Notes: generated by a model from the sequence alone, not told the origin. Shown: positions 54,083 to 63,267, counted from the stretch's first letter. The stretch: DNA of 64,000 nucleotides from Pseudoclavibacter endophyticus (GCF_008831085.1 NZ_WBJY01000001.1:620001-684000); one strand, 5' to 3'. Numbers and translations are program-made.

Positions 54083-54946
54083 CTACCCGGCCGTCTCGCT
54101 CCAGTCGTAGAAGCCCTTGCCCGACTTGCGGCCGAGCTCGCCCCTGGCGACCTTGTCGCGCAGAATCTGCGGCGGCGCGAAGCGTTCCCCGAGGTGCTCG
54201 TGCAGGTATTCGGCGATGCCGAGGCGGACGTCGAGCCCCACGATGTCGGTCGTCTTGAGCGGCCCGGACGGGTGCTTGTACCCGAGCTCCATCGCGAAGT
54301 CGATGTCTTGCGGCGAGGCGACGCCCTCTTCGACCATGCGCATCGCCTCGAGCGCGATGGCCACGCCGAGGCGACTCGACGCGAAGCCGGGGGAGTCGTT
54401 CACGACGACCGGAGTCTTGCCGAGCGCGCGCACCCAGTCGGCGGCGTCGGATGCCAGCCGCGAGTTGGTCTCGGTGCCGATGACCACCTCGATGAGCGTC
54501 GACGCTGGGACGGGGTTGAAGAAGTGCAGGCCGAGGAACTGCGCGGGGCGCGTTACGAGCGTCGCGAGCCCGTTGATGCTCATCGACGACGTGTTCGAGG
54601 CGAGCACGGCGTCGGTCCGAATCTCGGCCTCGGCGCCCTGCAGCGCCCGACGCTTCACTTCCGGGTCTTCGAAGACGGCCTCGACGACGAGGTCGCGGTC
54701 GGCGAGCGCCGCCAGGTCGGTGACGACCCGGAGCCGGTCGGTCGCATCCTCGATCGTGACGGACGCGCCGCGCGCGATCGATTTCTCGACCGACGAGATG
54801 ATCCGCTCGCCGGCAGCTTCCGCCGACTGGTCGTCGCGCTCGATCACGACGACATCACTGCCGCCCAGGAGGAATGCGTGGGCGATGCCGCCGCCCATGC
54901 GGCCGCCGCCGATGACGCCGACGCGTGTCGGTAGGGGAGTGGTCAT
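54083..54946 (-). CDS. 3-hydroxyacyl-CoA (3-hydroxybutyryl-CoA) dehydrogenase
   Basis: The 287-residue protein has the NAD motif VGVIGGGRMGGGIAHAFLLGG near residue 8, LASNTSSMSI near 115, the catalytic LHFFNPVPAS (His near 142) and a C-terminal GRKSGKGFYDW. It oxidises 3-hydroxyacyl-CoA to 3-oxoacyl-CoA. ATG 54946 overlaps the end of the enoyl-CoA hydratase gene by 4 nt, so it is the third gene of a thiolase-hydratase-dehydrogenase operon. Candidate pathways are fatty acid, butyrate or aromatic acid degradation. Confidence 0.9.
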   Translation of the reverse strand: MTTPLPTRVGVIGGGRMGGGIAHAFLLGGSDVVVIERDDQSAEAAGERIISSVEKSIARGASVTIEDATDRLRVVTDLAALADRDLVVEAVFEDPEVKRRALQGAEAEIRTDAVLASNTSSMSINGLATLVTRPAQFLGLHFFNPVPASTLIEVVIGTETNSRLASDAADWVRALGKTPVVVNDSPGFASSRLGVAIALEAMRMVEEGVASPQDIDFAMELGYKHPSGPLKTTDIVGLDVRLGIAEYLHEHLGERFAPPQILRDKVARGELGRKSGKGFYDWSETAG

Positions 54947-55797
54947 GCGGTGCTCTCCTTCGTGTCGTGGTTGTCGTGCGCGGGGGCGACCTCGGCCGCG
55001 TCGGCCGCGTCGGCCTTCGCTTGCGCCTTCGCCTCGCGCCGGTCGAGGAACGCCTGCATCCGGTCGAACTTGGCCTGCGACTCGAACAGCACGCTCTGCG
55101 CGATGTTGTCGATGGCGGGATGCGCCTCCCGCGGGAGGTGGAAGACCGTTTTCGTCAGGCGCGTGGCGAGGGGGTCGTGCCGGGCGATGCGATCGGCGAG
55201 GGCGTGCGCCGCGCCGAGGAGTTCGCCGGGCTCGTGCAGCTCGGTGACGAGGTGCACCGCGAGCGCCTCGTCGGCTGAGAGCACCCGCCCGGCGAGCAGG
55301 ATCGCTTTCGCGAGCGGCTCGCCGACGAGCTCCTTGAGCCGCCATGTTGCGCCGGCCGCGGCGAGAATGCCGAGGCCGGTCTCGGGGTTGCCGATCTTCA
55401 GCGAGGGGGTGGCGATGCGGAAGTCGGCGGCGAACGCGAGCTCGGCGCCGCCGCCGAGGGCGTATCCCTCGATCGCGGCGATGACGGGCATCGGCAGCTT
55501 GGCGATGCGGTCGAAGACCGTCGAGTTGATGCCGGCGAGGGCGTCGTCGCGGCGCCGTTCGCGCAGCTGAGCGATGTCGGCGCCCGACGCGAAGATGCCG
55601 CCCTCGCCGCGGATGATGAGGATGCGCGGGTCGCGCTCGAGGGCTGCGCAGATGGCGTGGAACTCGTCGACCATCGTCTGGTCGATCGCGTTGCGGGTGG
55701 GCGGGTGGTCGAGGCTCGCGACGACTCGGTCGTCACGAACCTCGACCGTGAGCCGCTCGAAACCGGACGCGTCGAGTAGCGGTGCGGGGACGGGCAT
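54943..55797 (-). CDS. Enoyl-CoA hydratase/isomerase family protein
   Basis: The crotonase-fold protein has the oxyanion-hole segments GIFASGADIAQL (near 68) and IEGYALGGGAELAFAADFRIA (near 108-128) and the catalytic-site GNPETGLGI glutamate (near 137). The C-terminus has an extra Ala/Lys/Asp-rich tail of about 30 residues. I chose ATG 55797; a TTG two codons earlier (55803) is possible and neither has a good ribosome-binding site. It lies 16 bp after the thiolase stop and overlaps the dehydrogenase start. Confidence 0.88.
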   Translation of the reverse strand: MPVPAPLLDASGFERLTVEVRDDRVVASLDHPPTRNAIDQTMVDEFHAICAALERDPRILIIRGEGGIFASGADIAQLRERRRDDALAGINSTVFDRIAKLPMPVIAAIEGYALGGGAELAFAADFRIATPSLKIGNPETGLGILAAAGATWRLKELVGEPLAKAILLAGRVLSADEALAVHLVTELHEPGELLGAAHALADRIARHDPLATRLTKTVFHLPREAHPAIDNIAQSVLFESQAKFDRMQAFLDRREAKAQAKADAADAAEVAPAHDNHDTKESTA

Positions 55798-55813
55798 GTC
55801 CAACGGGCGGCCC

Positions 55814-57025
55814 CTAGACGCGCTCGACCAGCAGGGCGGCGCCCTGACCGACGCCGACGCACATGGTCGCGAGGCCGCGCGTGACGCCCTCGCGTTCCAT
55901 GCGGCCGAGCAGCGTGATCGTGATGCGCGAGCCCGACGAGCCGAGGGGGTGGCCGAGGGCGATGGCGCCGCCGTCGTTGTTCACGATCTCGGGGTCGAGA
56001 CCGAGCTCGCGAACCGTCGCGATCGACTGGGTGGCGAAGGCCTCGTTGAGCTCGACGGCCCCCAGGTCATCGATGCTCCACCCGGTGCGGTCGAGCACCT
56101 TGCGCGTTGCGGGCACGGGGCCGATGCCCATGATCTCGGGTTCGACGCCGGCCGTGGCGCCGGCGACGACGCGCGCGCGGGGGGTGAGGCCGTGCTGTTC
56201 GATGAAGCGGTCCGAGGCGACGATGATGGCCGAGGCGCCGTCGTTGAGCGAGGAGGAGTTGCCGGCCGTTACGACGCCGCCGGGCTTGACGACGGGGCGG
56301 AGCTTCGCGAGCGTCTCGAGGGTCGACTCGCGCGGCCCCTCGTCGGTGTCGAACACCGTCACGGCGCCCTTGCGCCCCTTGACCTCGACGGGAACAATCT
56401 CGTCGGCGAACTTGCCGTCGGCGATGGCCGCGATGGCGCGGGTCTGCGAGCGAACGGCGAACGCGTCGGCGTCTTCGCGGCTGATGTTGAACCGCTCGGC
56501 GACCTCTTCGCCCGTCTCGGGCATCGAGTAGGTCGTCTTGCCGTCGCGCGAGAGCTCGCCCGACACGAACGTGGGGTTGGGGAAGCGCCAGCCGATCGAT
56601 GTGTCGAAGGCGGCGCCGGGCTTGGCCCAGGCGGTGCCGGGCTTCTCCATGACCCAGGGTGCGCGCGTCATCGACTCGACGCCGCCCGCGACGACGACGT
56701 CGGCGTCGCCGGCGCGGATCATCTGCGAGGCGATGGTGATGGCCGACATGCCCGACGCGCAGAGTCGGTTCACGGTGATGCCCGGCACGGAGTCGGGATA
56801 CCCGGCGAGCAGCCACGACATCCGGGCGACGTTGCGATTCTCTTCGCCCGCGCCGTTGGCGTTGCCGAGAATGACCTCGTCGACGAGCGCGGGGTCAATA
56901 CCTGCGCGCCTGACCGCGGCCTTGACGACGATCGCGGCGAGGTCGTCGGGGCGGACCGTGGCGAGGGCGCCGCCGTAGCGGCCGACCGCGGTGCGTGCGC
57001 CTCCGACGAGAAATGCCTCAGTCAT
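55814..57025 (-). CDS. Thiolase (acetyl-CoA C-acyltransferase)
   Basis: The 403-residue protein has the thiolase active sites: nucleophilic cysteine in VNRLCASGMSAI (near 91), the NEAFATQ histidine region with ALGHPLGSSGSRI (near 355) and the second cysteine in TMCVGVGQG (near 385). ATG 57025 follows GAAGGAG by 5 nt; the longer in-frame reading to 57082 lacks support. It is the first gene of the three-gene beta-oxidation-type operon. The divergent spacer to the potassium transporter gene holds a CAACG/CGTTG inverted repeat at 57053-57066. Confidence 0.92.
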   Translation of the reverse strand: MTEAFLVGGARTAVGRYGGALATVRPDDLAAIVVKAAVRRAGIDPALVDEVILGNANGAGEENRNVARMSWLLAGYPDSVPGITVNRLCASGMSAITIASQMIRAGDADVVVAGGVESMTRAPWVMEKPGTAWAKPGAAFDTSIGWRFPNPTFVSGELSRDGKTTYSMPETGEEVAERFNISREDADAFAVRSQTRAIAAIADGKFADEIVPVEVKGRKGAVTVFDTDEGPRESTLETLAKLRPVVKPGGVVTAGNSSSLNDGASAIIVASDRFIEQHGLTPRARVVAGATAGVEPEIMGIGPVPATRKVLDRTGWSIDDLGAVELNEAFATQSIATVRELGLDPEIVNNDGGAIALGHPLGSSGSRITITLLGRMEREGVTRGLATMCVGVGQGAALLVERV

Positions 57026-57052
57026 GGTGACTCCTTCACATGGCCCTGCGAA

Positions 57053-57066
57053 CAACGGATTCGTTG
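57053..57066. promoter_or_regulatory. CAACG-N4-CGTTG inverted repeat upstream of the thiolase operon
   Basis: Fourteen-base inverted repeat 28 bp upstream of the thiolase start, in the 255-bp divergent spacer. Possible operator; no regulator gene is adjacent. Nothing else was recognised in the spacer apart from the -10 box at 57267. Confidence 0.35.
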
Positions 57067-57266
57067 CGGCGCCCGGCTGCACCGCGCGAATGCGCGGCTC
57101 GGGCGGTGCACCGGGGCCTCTCGGGGCACCGTCTCACGGTATGCCTGGCGGTACCACAACGGCCACGGCTGTTCGAGATGCGCACACCTGTTCGCGTTTG
57201 CGCCGCCCGATCGCGCGCTCCATTCCGCCTCCGAGTGCCCACGCTTGTGTCCGGCCGGCGCCCGCG

Positions 57267-57272
57267 TACACT
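57267..57272 (+). promoter_or_regulatory. -10 box TACACT of the potassium transporter gene (leaderless)
   Basis: TACACT ends 8 nt before GTG 57281, favouring that GTG over the following ATG as the start. Confidence 0.5.
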
Positions 57273-57280
57273 CGGCGATC

Positions 57281-58657
57281 GTGATGCTTCGAGCGCCCGT
57301 TCGGGCGCGGTTCACGTGGGTGCAGCGTTTCATGCACCACCGGCTCGCCCCCGCGCAGTCGATCGTCACCGGATTCGGCGTGGTCCTGTTGATCGGCACG
57401 ACGCTCCTCCTCCTGCCGATCGCGGCGACGGGCACGCCGGCCACGCCCGTGGAGGCGCTCTTCACGGCGACGTCGGCCCTGTGTGTCACCGGGCTCGTCG
57501 TCGTCGACACCGCGGCGTTCTGGAGCCCGTTCGGCATCGCCGTCATCGCTGCGCTCATTCAGCTCGGCGGGCTCGGCATCATGATGTTCGCGGCGCTCGT
57601 TGGCATCGCGCTGGCTCGGCGCATGTCGGTGCGCGCGCGTCTCAACGCGACGGCAGAGGCGAAGGCCTTCGGGGAGCCGAATGTTCGGCGGCTCGCTCGG
57701 AACATCTTCTTCACCTCGATCTGCATCGAGGCGGTCGTCGCGCTTATCCTCATCGTGCGCTTCATGGTCGGGTACGGGTACGAGCTGGGCCAAGCGATCT
57801 GGCACGGCGTGTTTCATGCGGTTTCGGCCTTCAACAACGCCGGTTTCGCGCTGTACTCCGACAGCATGATGGGGTTCGTCGACGACCCGTGGCTAGGCCT
57901 GCCGATGTGTGCGGCGATCGTGCTCGGCGGCATCGGTTTCCCCGTGCTGCGTGAGCTCGCGCGCGAGTGGCGCCGACCGCTGCACTGGTCGATGAACACG
58001 CGCATCGTGCTGCCCGGCACGATCGCGCTCCTCGCGCTCAGCATCGCCGTCGTGACCGTGACGGAGTGGAACAACCCCGACACGCTCGGTGAGCTCGATC
58101 CCGCGACGCGCGTGCTCGCCGGCGTGTTCTCGGCGGTGCAGATGCGCACGGCGGGCTTCAACTCGGTCGACGTCGGAGCGATGCACGACCAGACGCTGCT
58201 GTTCACCGACATCATGATGTTCATCGGCGGTGGGCCCGCCGGTACGGCTGGCGGGATCAAGCTCACGACGGTCGCAGTGCTCTGGTTCATCGTGTGGACC
58301 GAGCTGCGCGGGGGAGCGGCCGTCAACATCTTCGGCAAGCGGCTTTCCCGCTCGGTGCACCGCGAGGCGATCTCGGTCGTGCTGCTCTCGTTCGCGGCCG
58401 TCGCGGCCGCAACCCTCGCCCTGCTGGCGATGACCGAGTTCACGCTCGATCAGGTGCTGTTCGAGTCCGTTTCGGCGTTCGCGACGGTCGGGCTGTCGAT
58501 CGGCATCACCGCCGATGTGCCCGAGGCGGGCCAGATCATCCTCGCGATGCTCATGTTCTTGGGCCGCCTCGGCCCGCTCACCCTCGGTTCGGCCCTCGCG
58601 CTGCGTGAGCGACGTATCGCCTACGAACTCCCGAAAGAACGCCCCGTCATCGGTTGA
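57281..58657 (+). CDS. TrkH/KtrB-family potassium uptake membrane subunit
   Basis: The 458-residue protein has four pore-loop repeats with their selectivity glycines: TATSALCVTGLV (near 66), VSAFNNAGFALYS (near 183), QMRTAGFNSVD (near 289) and VSAFATVGLSIG (near 402). It also has the intramembrane loop GGGPAGTAGGIKLTT. It forms a K+ (or K+/Na+) uptake channel with the cytoplasmic RCK subunit encoded 22 bp downstream. GTG 57281 is chosen because the TACACT promoter places transcription start there; ATG 57284 is the next codon. Confidence 0.92.
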   Translation: MMLRAPVRARFTWVQRFMHHRLAPAQSIVTGFGVVLLIGTTLLLLPIAATGTPATPVEALFTATSALCVTGLVVVDTAAFWSPFGIAVIAALIQLGGLGIMMFAALVGIALARRMSVRARLNATAEAKAFGEPNVRRLARNIFFTSICIEAVVALILIVRFMVGYGYELGQAIWHGVFHAVSAFNNAGFALYSDSMMGFVDDPWLGLPMCAAIVLGGIGFPVLRELAREWRRPLHWSMNTRIVLPGTIALLALSIAVVTVTEWNNPDTLGELDPATRVLAGVFSAVQMRTAGFNSVDVGAMHDQTLLFTDIMMFIGGGPAGTAGGIKLTTVAVLWFIVWTELRGGAAVNIFGKRLSRSVHREAISVVLLSFAAVAAATLALLAMTEFTLDQVLFESVSAFATVGLSIGITADVPEAGQIILAMLMFLGRLGPLTLGSALALRERRIAYELPKERPVIG

Positions 58658-58679
58658 CGGCGCGGAAAGGATGCACATC

Positions 58680-59375
58680 ATGGGATCGTTTCTCTCGTTC
58701 GGTGAGAACGCCAAGCGGATTGCCGAGGCCGACTCGGTCGCGGTCATCGGGCTCGGCAGGTTCGGCCGGGCCGTTGCCCTGGAGTTGATGGCTTCCGGCA
58801 CCGAGGTGCTCGGCATCGACGGGCGCGAGGATGTCGTGCAAGACCTCAACGGTCAGCTCACGCAGGTGGTGCGCGCCGACGCCACCAAGGAGGAGTCGCT
58901 CAAGCAGCTCGCCGTGCACGAGTTCGACCGGGTGGTCATCGCGGTCACCGGCGACATCAAGGTGTCGATCCTCTGCGCGTCGCTCGTGCTGCAGCTCGGC
59001 AACCCGGTCATCTGGGCCAAGGCGACCGACGAACAGCATGGGCGCATCCTTGAACAACTCGGCGTGCATCACGTCGTCTATCCCGAGTCGGACATGGGGC
59101 GGCGCGTCGCCCACCTGGTGCGCGGTGCCGCGAAGGACTACCTCGAGATCGACGCCGGGTACGCGCTCGTGAAGGCGGCCGTGCCGGCCGAGCTGCACGG
59201 CGTGACCTTGGGCGAGAGCGAGGTGCGCCGGCGGCACGGGGTGACCGTCGCCGCGTGGAAGGGCGGCAACGGCTCGTGGCACTACGCCGAGCGTGAGACC
59301 GTGCTCCGTACCGGCGACACGGTGCTCGTGGTCGGGCCCACGAAGCGGGTCGAGGCGTTCGCCCAGCTGCGCTGA
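58680..59375 (+). CDS. TrkA/KtrA-family RCK potassium uptake regulatory subunit
   Basis: The 231-residue protein has a single RCK_N Rossmann domain (VAVIGLGRFGRAVALELMASG near 20, acidic residue at GID ending beta-2) and one RCK_C domain near the C-terminus. The single RCK unit points to a KtrA-like subunit rather than the doubled TrkA. It binds nucleotides and gates the adjacent TrkH/KtrB pore. GGAAAGG lies 9 nt before ATG 58680; a second ATG at 58671 overlaps that site and is less likely. Confidence 0.92.
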   Translation: MGSFLSFGENAKRIAEADSVAVIGLGRFGRAVALELMASGTEVLGIDGREDVVQDLNGQLTQVVRADATKEESLKQLAVHEFDRVVIAVTGDIKVSILCASLVLQLGNPVIWAKATDEQHGRILEQLGVHHVVYPESDMGRRVAHLVRGAAKDYLEIDAGYALVKAAVPAELHGVTLGESEVRRRHGVTVAAWKGGNGSWHYAERETVLRTGDTVLVVGPTKRVEAFAQLR

Positions 59376-59457
59376 GGGGATGCTCTGCCGACGCCCCCGA
59401 GAGGCGCCAGGCCCTTCACGACGGGCGTCACGTGGTCGTACAACGACGCGCCAAGAT

Positions 59458-59486
59458 TTGCTCCGCCGACCCTCGTCGTCTACGCT
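59458..59486 (+). promoter_or_regulatory. Promoter of the tRNA-Gln gene
   Basis: TTGCTC (59458-59463), a 17-bp spacer and TACGCT (59481-59486). The transcript would start about 16 nt before the tRNA. Confidence 0.65.
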
Positions 59487-59508
59487 ATCCCAGGCGCTCA
59501 GCGCTCCT

Positions 59509-59583
59509 TGGGGTATGGTGTAATTGGCAACACAGCAGTTTCTGGTACTGTCGTTCTTGGTTCGAGTCCAGGTACCCCAGCCA
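59509..59583 (+). tRNA. tRNA-Gln (anticodon CUG)
   Basis: A full cloverleaf can be drawn: acceptor TGGGGTA pairs with TACCCCA, D-stem GTGT/ACAC, anticodon stem GCAGT/ACTGT with loop TTCTGGT (anticodon CTG), and T-stem CTTGG/CCAGG with loop TTCGAGT. The discriminator base is G and the CCA end is encoded. It reads CAG codons. Confidence 0.95.
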
Positions 59584-59587
59584 TCAA

Positions 59588-59625
59588 GCCCCGAGCGATT
59601 GTCGCGCTCGGGGCACTTGTGTTTT
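59588..59625 (+). terminator. Intrinsic terminator after tRNA-Gln
   Basis: Perfect 10-bp stem (GCCCCGAGCG and its complement) with a 7-nt loop, followed by ACTTGTGTTTT, the best T-rich tract after any hairpin in the window. Confidence 0.8.
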
Positions 59626-59755
59626 CACGGCAGAGCACAGCGCCGTGCACCCCGCAGGTACTTCAGGTGAAGTGACACGCCTCCTCCCGACGTGCGCGAA
59701 CTGATCGGCGCCTACGACTTGGTCCAGAGAAGTGTCGGCGTCAACTCGAGACCCC

Positions 59756-59761
59756 TACCGT
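59756..59761 (+). promoter_or_regulatory. -10 box TACCGT of the glyoxalase-like gene (leaderless)
   Basis: TACCGT ends 7 nt before ATG 59769, with no ribosome-binding site between. Confidence 0.45.
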
Positions 59762-59768
59762 GGGACGC

Positions 59769-60125
59769 ATGAAGATCGAAAGCACGACCGTGACCTTCGA
59801 CGCCGACGACGTCGCGGCGGAGAGCGCCTTCTGGGCCGCCGTCTTCGGCGGCGAGATCGTCAGGTATGGCGAGTATTGCGAGATCACTGCGCCTGACGGC
59901 AGCCGCCCGGTCGGTGTGCAGCACGCGCCCGGCCTCACCCCCTTGGACTGGCCGAGCGAATCGGTGCGAGCGCACCTCGACGTGGTGGTCGACGACATCG
60001 CCACGGCGCACCAGGAGGTGCTCGACCTCGGGGCCGTCCTCCTTCAACGCACTCCCGGCGGAGAACCGTTCAACGTCTACCGCAGCCCTGCCGGTCACCC
60101 GTTCTGCCTGTGCTGGACGCCCTGA
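59769..60125 (+). CDS. Glyoxalase/VOC-family protein
   Basis: The 118-residue protein is a single vicinal-oxygen-chelate module of the Glyoxalase_6 type: VTFDADDVAAESAFWAAVFGGE near residue 7, a middle VRAHLDVVVDDI segment and the C-terminal YRSPAGHPFCLCWTP. A metal or ligand site is not obvious beyond the His of HLDVV. Relatives serve as antibiotic-binding or ring-cleavage-like proteins, but most are uncharacterised. ATG 59769 is preferred over GTG 59760, which overlaps the -10 box. Confidence 0.78.
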   Translation: MKIESTTVTFDADDVAAESAFWAAVFGGEIVRYGEYCEITAPDGSRPVGVQHAPGLTPLDWPSESVRAHLDVVVDDIATAHQEVLDLGAVLLQRTPGGEPFNVYRSPAGHPFCLCWTP

Positions 60126-60257
60126 CTCGGTGACCCCGTACTCGACTTCGCTCGACGCGAGCCGGCGGCAGGTGCAGCATGATCTGCGAGGTGCACCTTT
60201 CGGTTGAGTCCTGAGCTTGCCCGCTTTGGTTCGTAGCGGCCGCCGCCCGGTCGTTCC

Positions 60258-60263
60258 TAGCGT
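60258..60263 (+). promoter_or_regulatory. -10 box TAGCGT of the CPBP protease gene (leaderless)
   Basis: TAGCGT ends 6 nt before ATG 60270, heading the protease-kinase-regulator operon. Confidence 0.5.
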
Positions 60264-60269
60264 CAAAGC

Positions 60270-61235
60270 ATGGTCATCAATCAAGAAAACTCGGCGTCGA
60301 CGCTTGCCGCTCCGGCCGGCGACGCGAACGTCAATGGAATCGTGCGGGCGGTTCGCGCGCATCCACTGACCGCGTTCTTCACACTGGCGAACCTGCTCAG
60401 CTGGGCGGCGTGGCTGCCGTACGTGTTCTCGCAAAACGGTCTCGGCGTGTGGGCGTTCCGATTCCCGGATGTGCTGGGCAGCGGCCAGATACTCGGCGTC
60501 CTCCCGGGGGCGTATCTCGGGCCGATCTTCTCCGCGTTCCTGGTGACGGCGCTCGTGTCGGGCCGGGCGGGGTTGCGCGCGTGGGGCCGGCGACTGTGGC
60601 GGTGGAAGGTCGCACCCCGCTGGTACGCGATCACGCTGCTGGGCGTCCCGGCCGGGATGCTGCTCACCGGGCTGGCATTCTCGGGCGGCGAGATCGCCGC
60701 CCCGTCTCTCGCGGCGCTGATCGCGTACGTGCCGATCCTGCTGTTCCAGATGGTCACGACGGGGCTGGCAGAGGAGCCGGGGTGGCGGGATTTCGCCCTG
60801 CCGCGGCTGCAGGAGCGATTCTCGCCCCTGCGCGCCGCGTTCGTCCTCGGCCCGCTGTGGGGAGCCTGGCATCTCCCGCTCTTCCTCACGGACTGGGGCG
60901 GGTTTCCCGAGGCGTCGTGGACGCGCCCGCTGGTGTTCCTGACGTTCTGCGTCGCGTTCAACATCGTGATGTCGTGGGTCTTCAACCGGACCGGCCAGTC
61001 GCTGCCACTGTCGATGCTGATGCACGTTGGGGTGAATACGTTCGCATCGGTGCTGTGGGTAGAGGTGTTCCCGACGCTCGACGGCGAGATGCCACTCGTG
61101 GCGATGGCCACCGGTGCCGCCGTCGCCGCCCTGGTGATCGTGGTCGCCACCCGCGGACGCCTCGGATACGCCCCCTCGTCGGCCACCACATCCGGCGTCA
61201 CCGTCGACCGAGCGGAGCGAGACGTGCGTCGATGA
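60270..61235 (+). CDS. CPBP-family intramembrane metalloprotease
   Basis: The 321-residue protein has about eight hydrophobic segments and the CPBP (CAAX protease and bacteriocin-processing) motifs: EEPGWRDF near 166 (the EExxxR glutamates), GPLWGAWHLPLFL near 193 (His) and SMLMHVGVNTF near 250 (His). In bacteria such proteins are linked to bacteriocin self-immunity and processing. Its stop overlaps the histidine kinase start by ATGA, a tight coupling of a membrane protease with a two-component system. Confidence 0.88.
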   Translation: MVINQENSASTLAAPAGDANVNGIVRAVRAHPLTAFFTLANLLSWAAWLPYVFSQNGLGVWAFRFPDVLGSGQILGVLPGAYLGPIFSAFLVTALVSGRAGLRAWGRRLWRWKVAPRWYAITLLGVPAGMLLTGLAFSGGEIAAPSLAALIAYVPILLFQMVTTGLAEEPGWRDFALPRLQERFSPLRAAFVLGPLWGAWHLPLFLTDWGGFPEASWTRPLVFLTFCVAFNIVMSWVFNRTGQSLPLSMLMHVGVNTFASVLWVEVFPTLDGEMPLVAMATGAAVAALVIVVATRGRLGYAPSSATTSGVTVDRAERDVRR

Positions 61236-62491
61236 CCGGCGCGTACGATCGTGAGGTGCTCCCGGGGCGATCTGCGATGGCGGTGCTGACTGCGGTCGGC
61301 ACCGCCGTGGCGGCGGTGCTGCTGCTGTTCATCATCGGGTCGCTTTCGGCCGCAGACCCTGCCGAGCACGGTGTGGCCACGCCGTGGTCGTGGTGGGTGA
61401 CGGGTGTCGTCGTCGTGCTGCAGGCCGCGGCGCAGCTGATCCCGGGCCCTCGGAGCGCCGGCCTGCTGGTCGCCGCGGCGCTGCCGCTGGTGCTGGCGTC
61501 GGTGGTGCCGGGACCGCTCTTCAGCGTTAGCGCGTTCCCCATCCTGGTACTCGCGTTCCTGACCGGATTGCAGGAGCCGGTGCGGCGTGTGCGGTGGACC
61601 GGGCCGGCCGCGGGCGTGCTGGTCGCGGTCGGACAGCTGCTGAACGCGGCCTTCATCGGACGCACCGATTACGCCGGCATGGCGGTGGAATCGGCGCTGC
61701 AGGCCGCGCTCGTGATCGGGCTGCCGTTGCTGCCGGCGACCGTGATCGCCGGGCAGCGGGCCATCCGGCACGCGCAACAGGAGACCCTTGACGCGATGGC
61801 CCGCGAACGCGACGCGCACATCGGTGAAGTCATCGCGGGGGAACGCGCGGCGATGGCCCGCGAATTGCACGACATCGCCGCCCACCACCTGTCAGGGATC
61901 TCCCTCATGGCCGGAGCGGTGGAGCGTCAGGTGCACACTGATCCGGAGGCCGCCCGGGCCGGAGCGGCGGCGGTGCGAGCGCAGAGCCGCGCCACCCTGG
62001 ACGACCTGCGCCGCCTGGTGGGGATGCTGCGCGACACCGACGGTGGCGACGAGTCGGTGAAGACCCTCGACACGGTTCCCGCACTCGTCGACGACGTCGC
62101 TGCCACCGGTGTCGACGTCCGCGTCGACGTCCGCGGTCCAGCGTCCGACGATGTGGGGGAGGGCATCGGCCCCCTGGCACAACTCGCGGTGTACCGCATG
62201 GTGCAGGAGTCGCTCGCCAACGCGTCCCGGCACGCCCCGGGGGCGGCCTGCACGGTCGTCCTCGACGACACCGATCCCGCCCGGTTCCGGGTGAGCGTGC
62301 GGAATGCCCCGCCCCCGGCTGGCTCCCTCACGCGCCCGTCCGGGTCGGGGTTCGGGATCATCGGGATGCGGGAACGTGCGGCCCTCATCGGTGCGTCGTT
62401 CTCGGCCGGGCCCAGTGGCGACGACGGATGGGAGACTCGCATGAGCATCCCGCGTGAATCGCGCCGGCACCGCACGGAGCAGCACACATGA
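61232..62491 (+). CDS. Membrane histidine kinase of the HisKA_3 (NarL-partner) type
   Basis: The 419-residue protein has an N-terminal region with about five or six helices (residues 15-180) and no sizeable external loop. A short coiled segment follows, then the dimerisation domain with the phospho-accepting histidine in MARELHDIAAHHLSG (His213). The HATPase domain has QESLANASRHAPGA as N-box and GSGFGIIGMRERA as G-box. The lack of an external sensor domain resembles LiaS/DesK-like intramembrane-sensing kinases. Coupled by ATGA overlaps to the protease gene and to its response regulator. Confidence 0.92.
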   Translation: MTGAYDREVLPGRSAMAVLTAVGTAVAAVLLLFIIGSLSAADPAEHGVATPWSWWVTGVVVVLQAAAQLIPGPRSAGLLVAAALPLVLASVVPGPLFSVSAFPILVLAFLTGLQEPVRRVRWTGPAAGVLVAVGQLLNAAFIGRTDYAGMAVESALQAALVIGLPLLPATVIAGQRAIRHAQQETLDAMARERDAHIGEVIAGERAAMARELHDIAAHHLSGISLMAGAVERQVHTDPEAARAGAAAVRAQSRATLDDLRRLVGMLRDTDGGDESVKTLDTVPALVDDVAATGVDVRVDVRGPASDDVGEGIGPLAQLAVYRMVQESLANASRHAPGAACTVVLDDTDPARFRVSVRNAPPPAGSLTRPSGSGFGIIGMRERAALIGASFSAGPSGDDGWETRMSIPRESRRHRTEQHT

Positions 62492-63162
62492 TCCGTGTCC
62501 TCATCGCCGACGATCAGCACCTCGTCCGCGCCGGCCTCACCGCGCTGCTCAACGGCGAGGACGACATCGACGTGGTCGCCGCCGCCGCCGACGGGAACGA
62601 AGCGATCCGGTTGGCGCGAGAGCTGCGCCCCGATGTTGCGTGCCTCGACATCCGGATGCCCGGCCGAGACGGCATCGAGGTCGCCGATGTCCTGTGCGGT
62701 CCGGACTCGGAACTCGGTATCCCGGTGCTCATCCTGACCACTTTCGACCTGGATGACTACGTCTTCCGTGCTCTCGAGGTGGGAGTTTCCGGGTTCCTGC
62801 TGAAGGACTCCGAGCCGGACGACATCATCCGTGCCATCACACGCATCTCCGACGGGCACGGCATGCTCGATCACACCCTCACCCGTCGCATCGTGACCGA
62901 GTACGTGCAACGTCGCGCGCTGCGTCCGGTGACCGCGACCCGCGCGATCGAGGCGCTTACGGCCCGCGAACGCGACATCCTCTTGTTGCTGGCGCAAGGG
63001 ATGTCGAACGAACAGATCGCCGCGCAGCTGTTCGTCGAGGTCGCGACCGTGAAGTCCCACCTCGCGCGGCTGCTCCCGAAGCTCGGCGTTCAGTCGCGCC
63101 TGCAAGCCGCGGTATGGGCATATCAGAACCGCGTCGTGACCGTCGGCGACGCGCCCCGCTGA
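62488..63162 (+). CDS. NarL/LuxR-type response regulator
   Basis: The 224-residue protein has a receiver domain with acidic pocket (ADDQ near 7-10), phospho-acceptor Asp54 in VACLDIRMPG and the conserved lysine in FLLKDSEP (near 104). A LuxR helix-turn-helix follows (about 155-210: LTARERDILLLLAQGMSNEQIA split, then TVKSHLARLLPKLG). ATG 62488 overlaps the kinase stop. The ABC ATPase gene 142 bp downstream is the likely target, through the leader with a 7-bp inverted repeat. Confidence 0.93.
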   Translation: MIRVLIADDQHLVRAGLTALLNGEDDIDVVAAAADGNEAIRLARELRPDVACLDIRMPGRDGIEVADVLCGPDSELGIPVLILTTFDLDDYVFRALEVGVSGFLLKDSEPDDIIRAITRISDGHGMLDHTLTRRIVTEYVQRRALRPVTATRAIEALTARERDILLLLAQGMSNEQIAAQLFVEVATVKSHLARLLPKLGVQSRLQAAVWAYQNRVVTVGDAPR

Positions 63163-63267
63163 CACGCGCACCGTCAGTCGCCCTCTCGCCATCGGGCGGT
63201 CTGCACCGAAGGATGCAACCGCGCCAGTGCATCCCGACGCATCTAGGTCGGCGGCGACCCCATTCCT

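Noticed and set aside
57026..57082. 19-residue upstream extension of the thiolase
   Set aside because: GAAGGAG directly precedes ATG 57025, whose product begins at the usual thiolase N-terminus.
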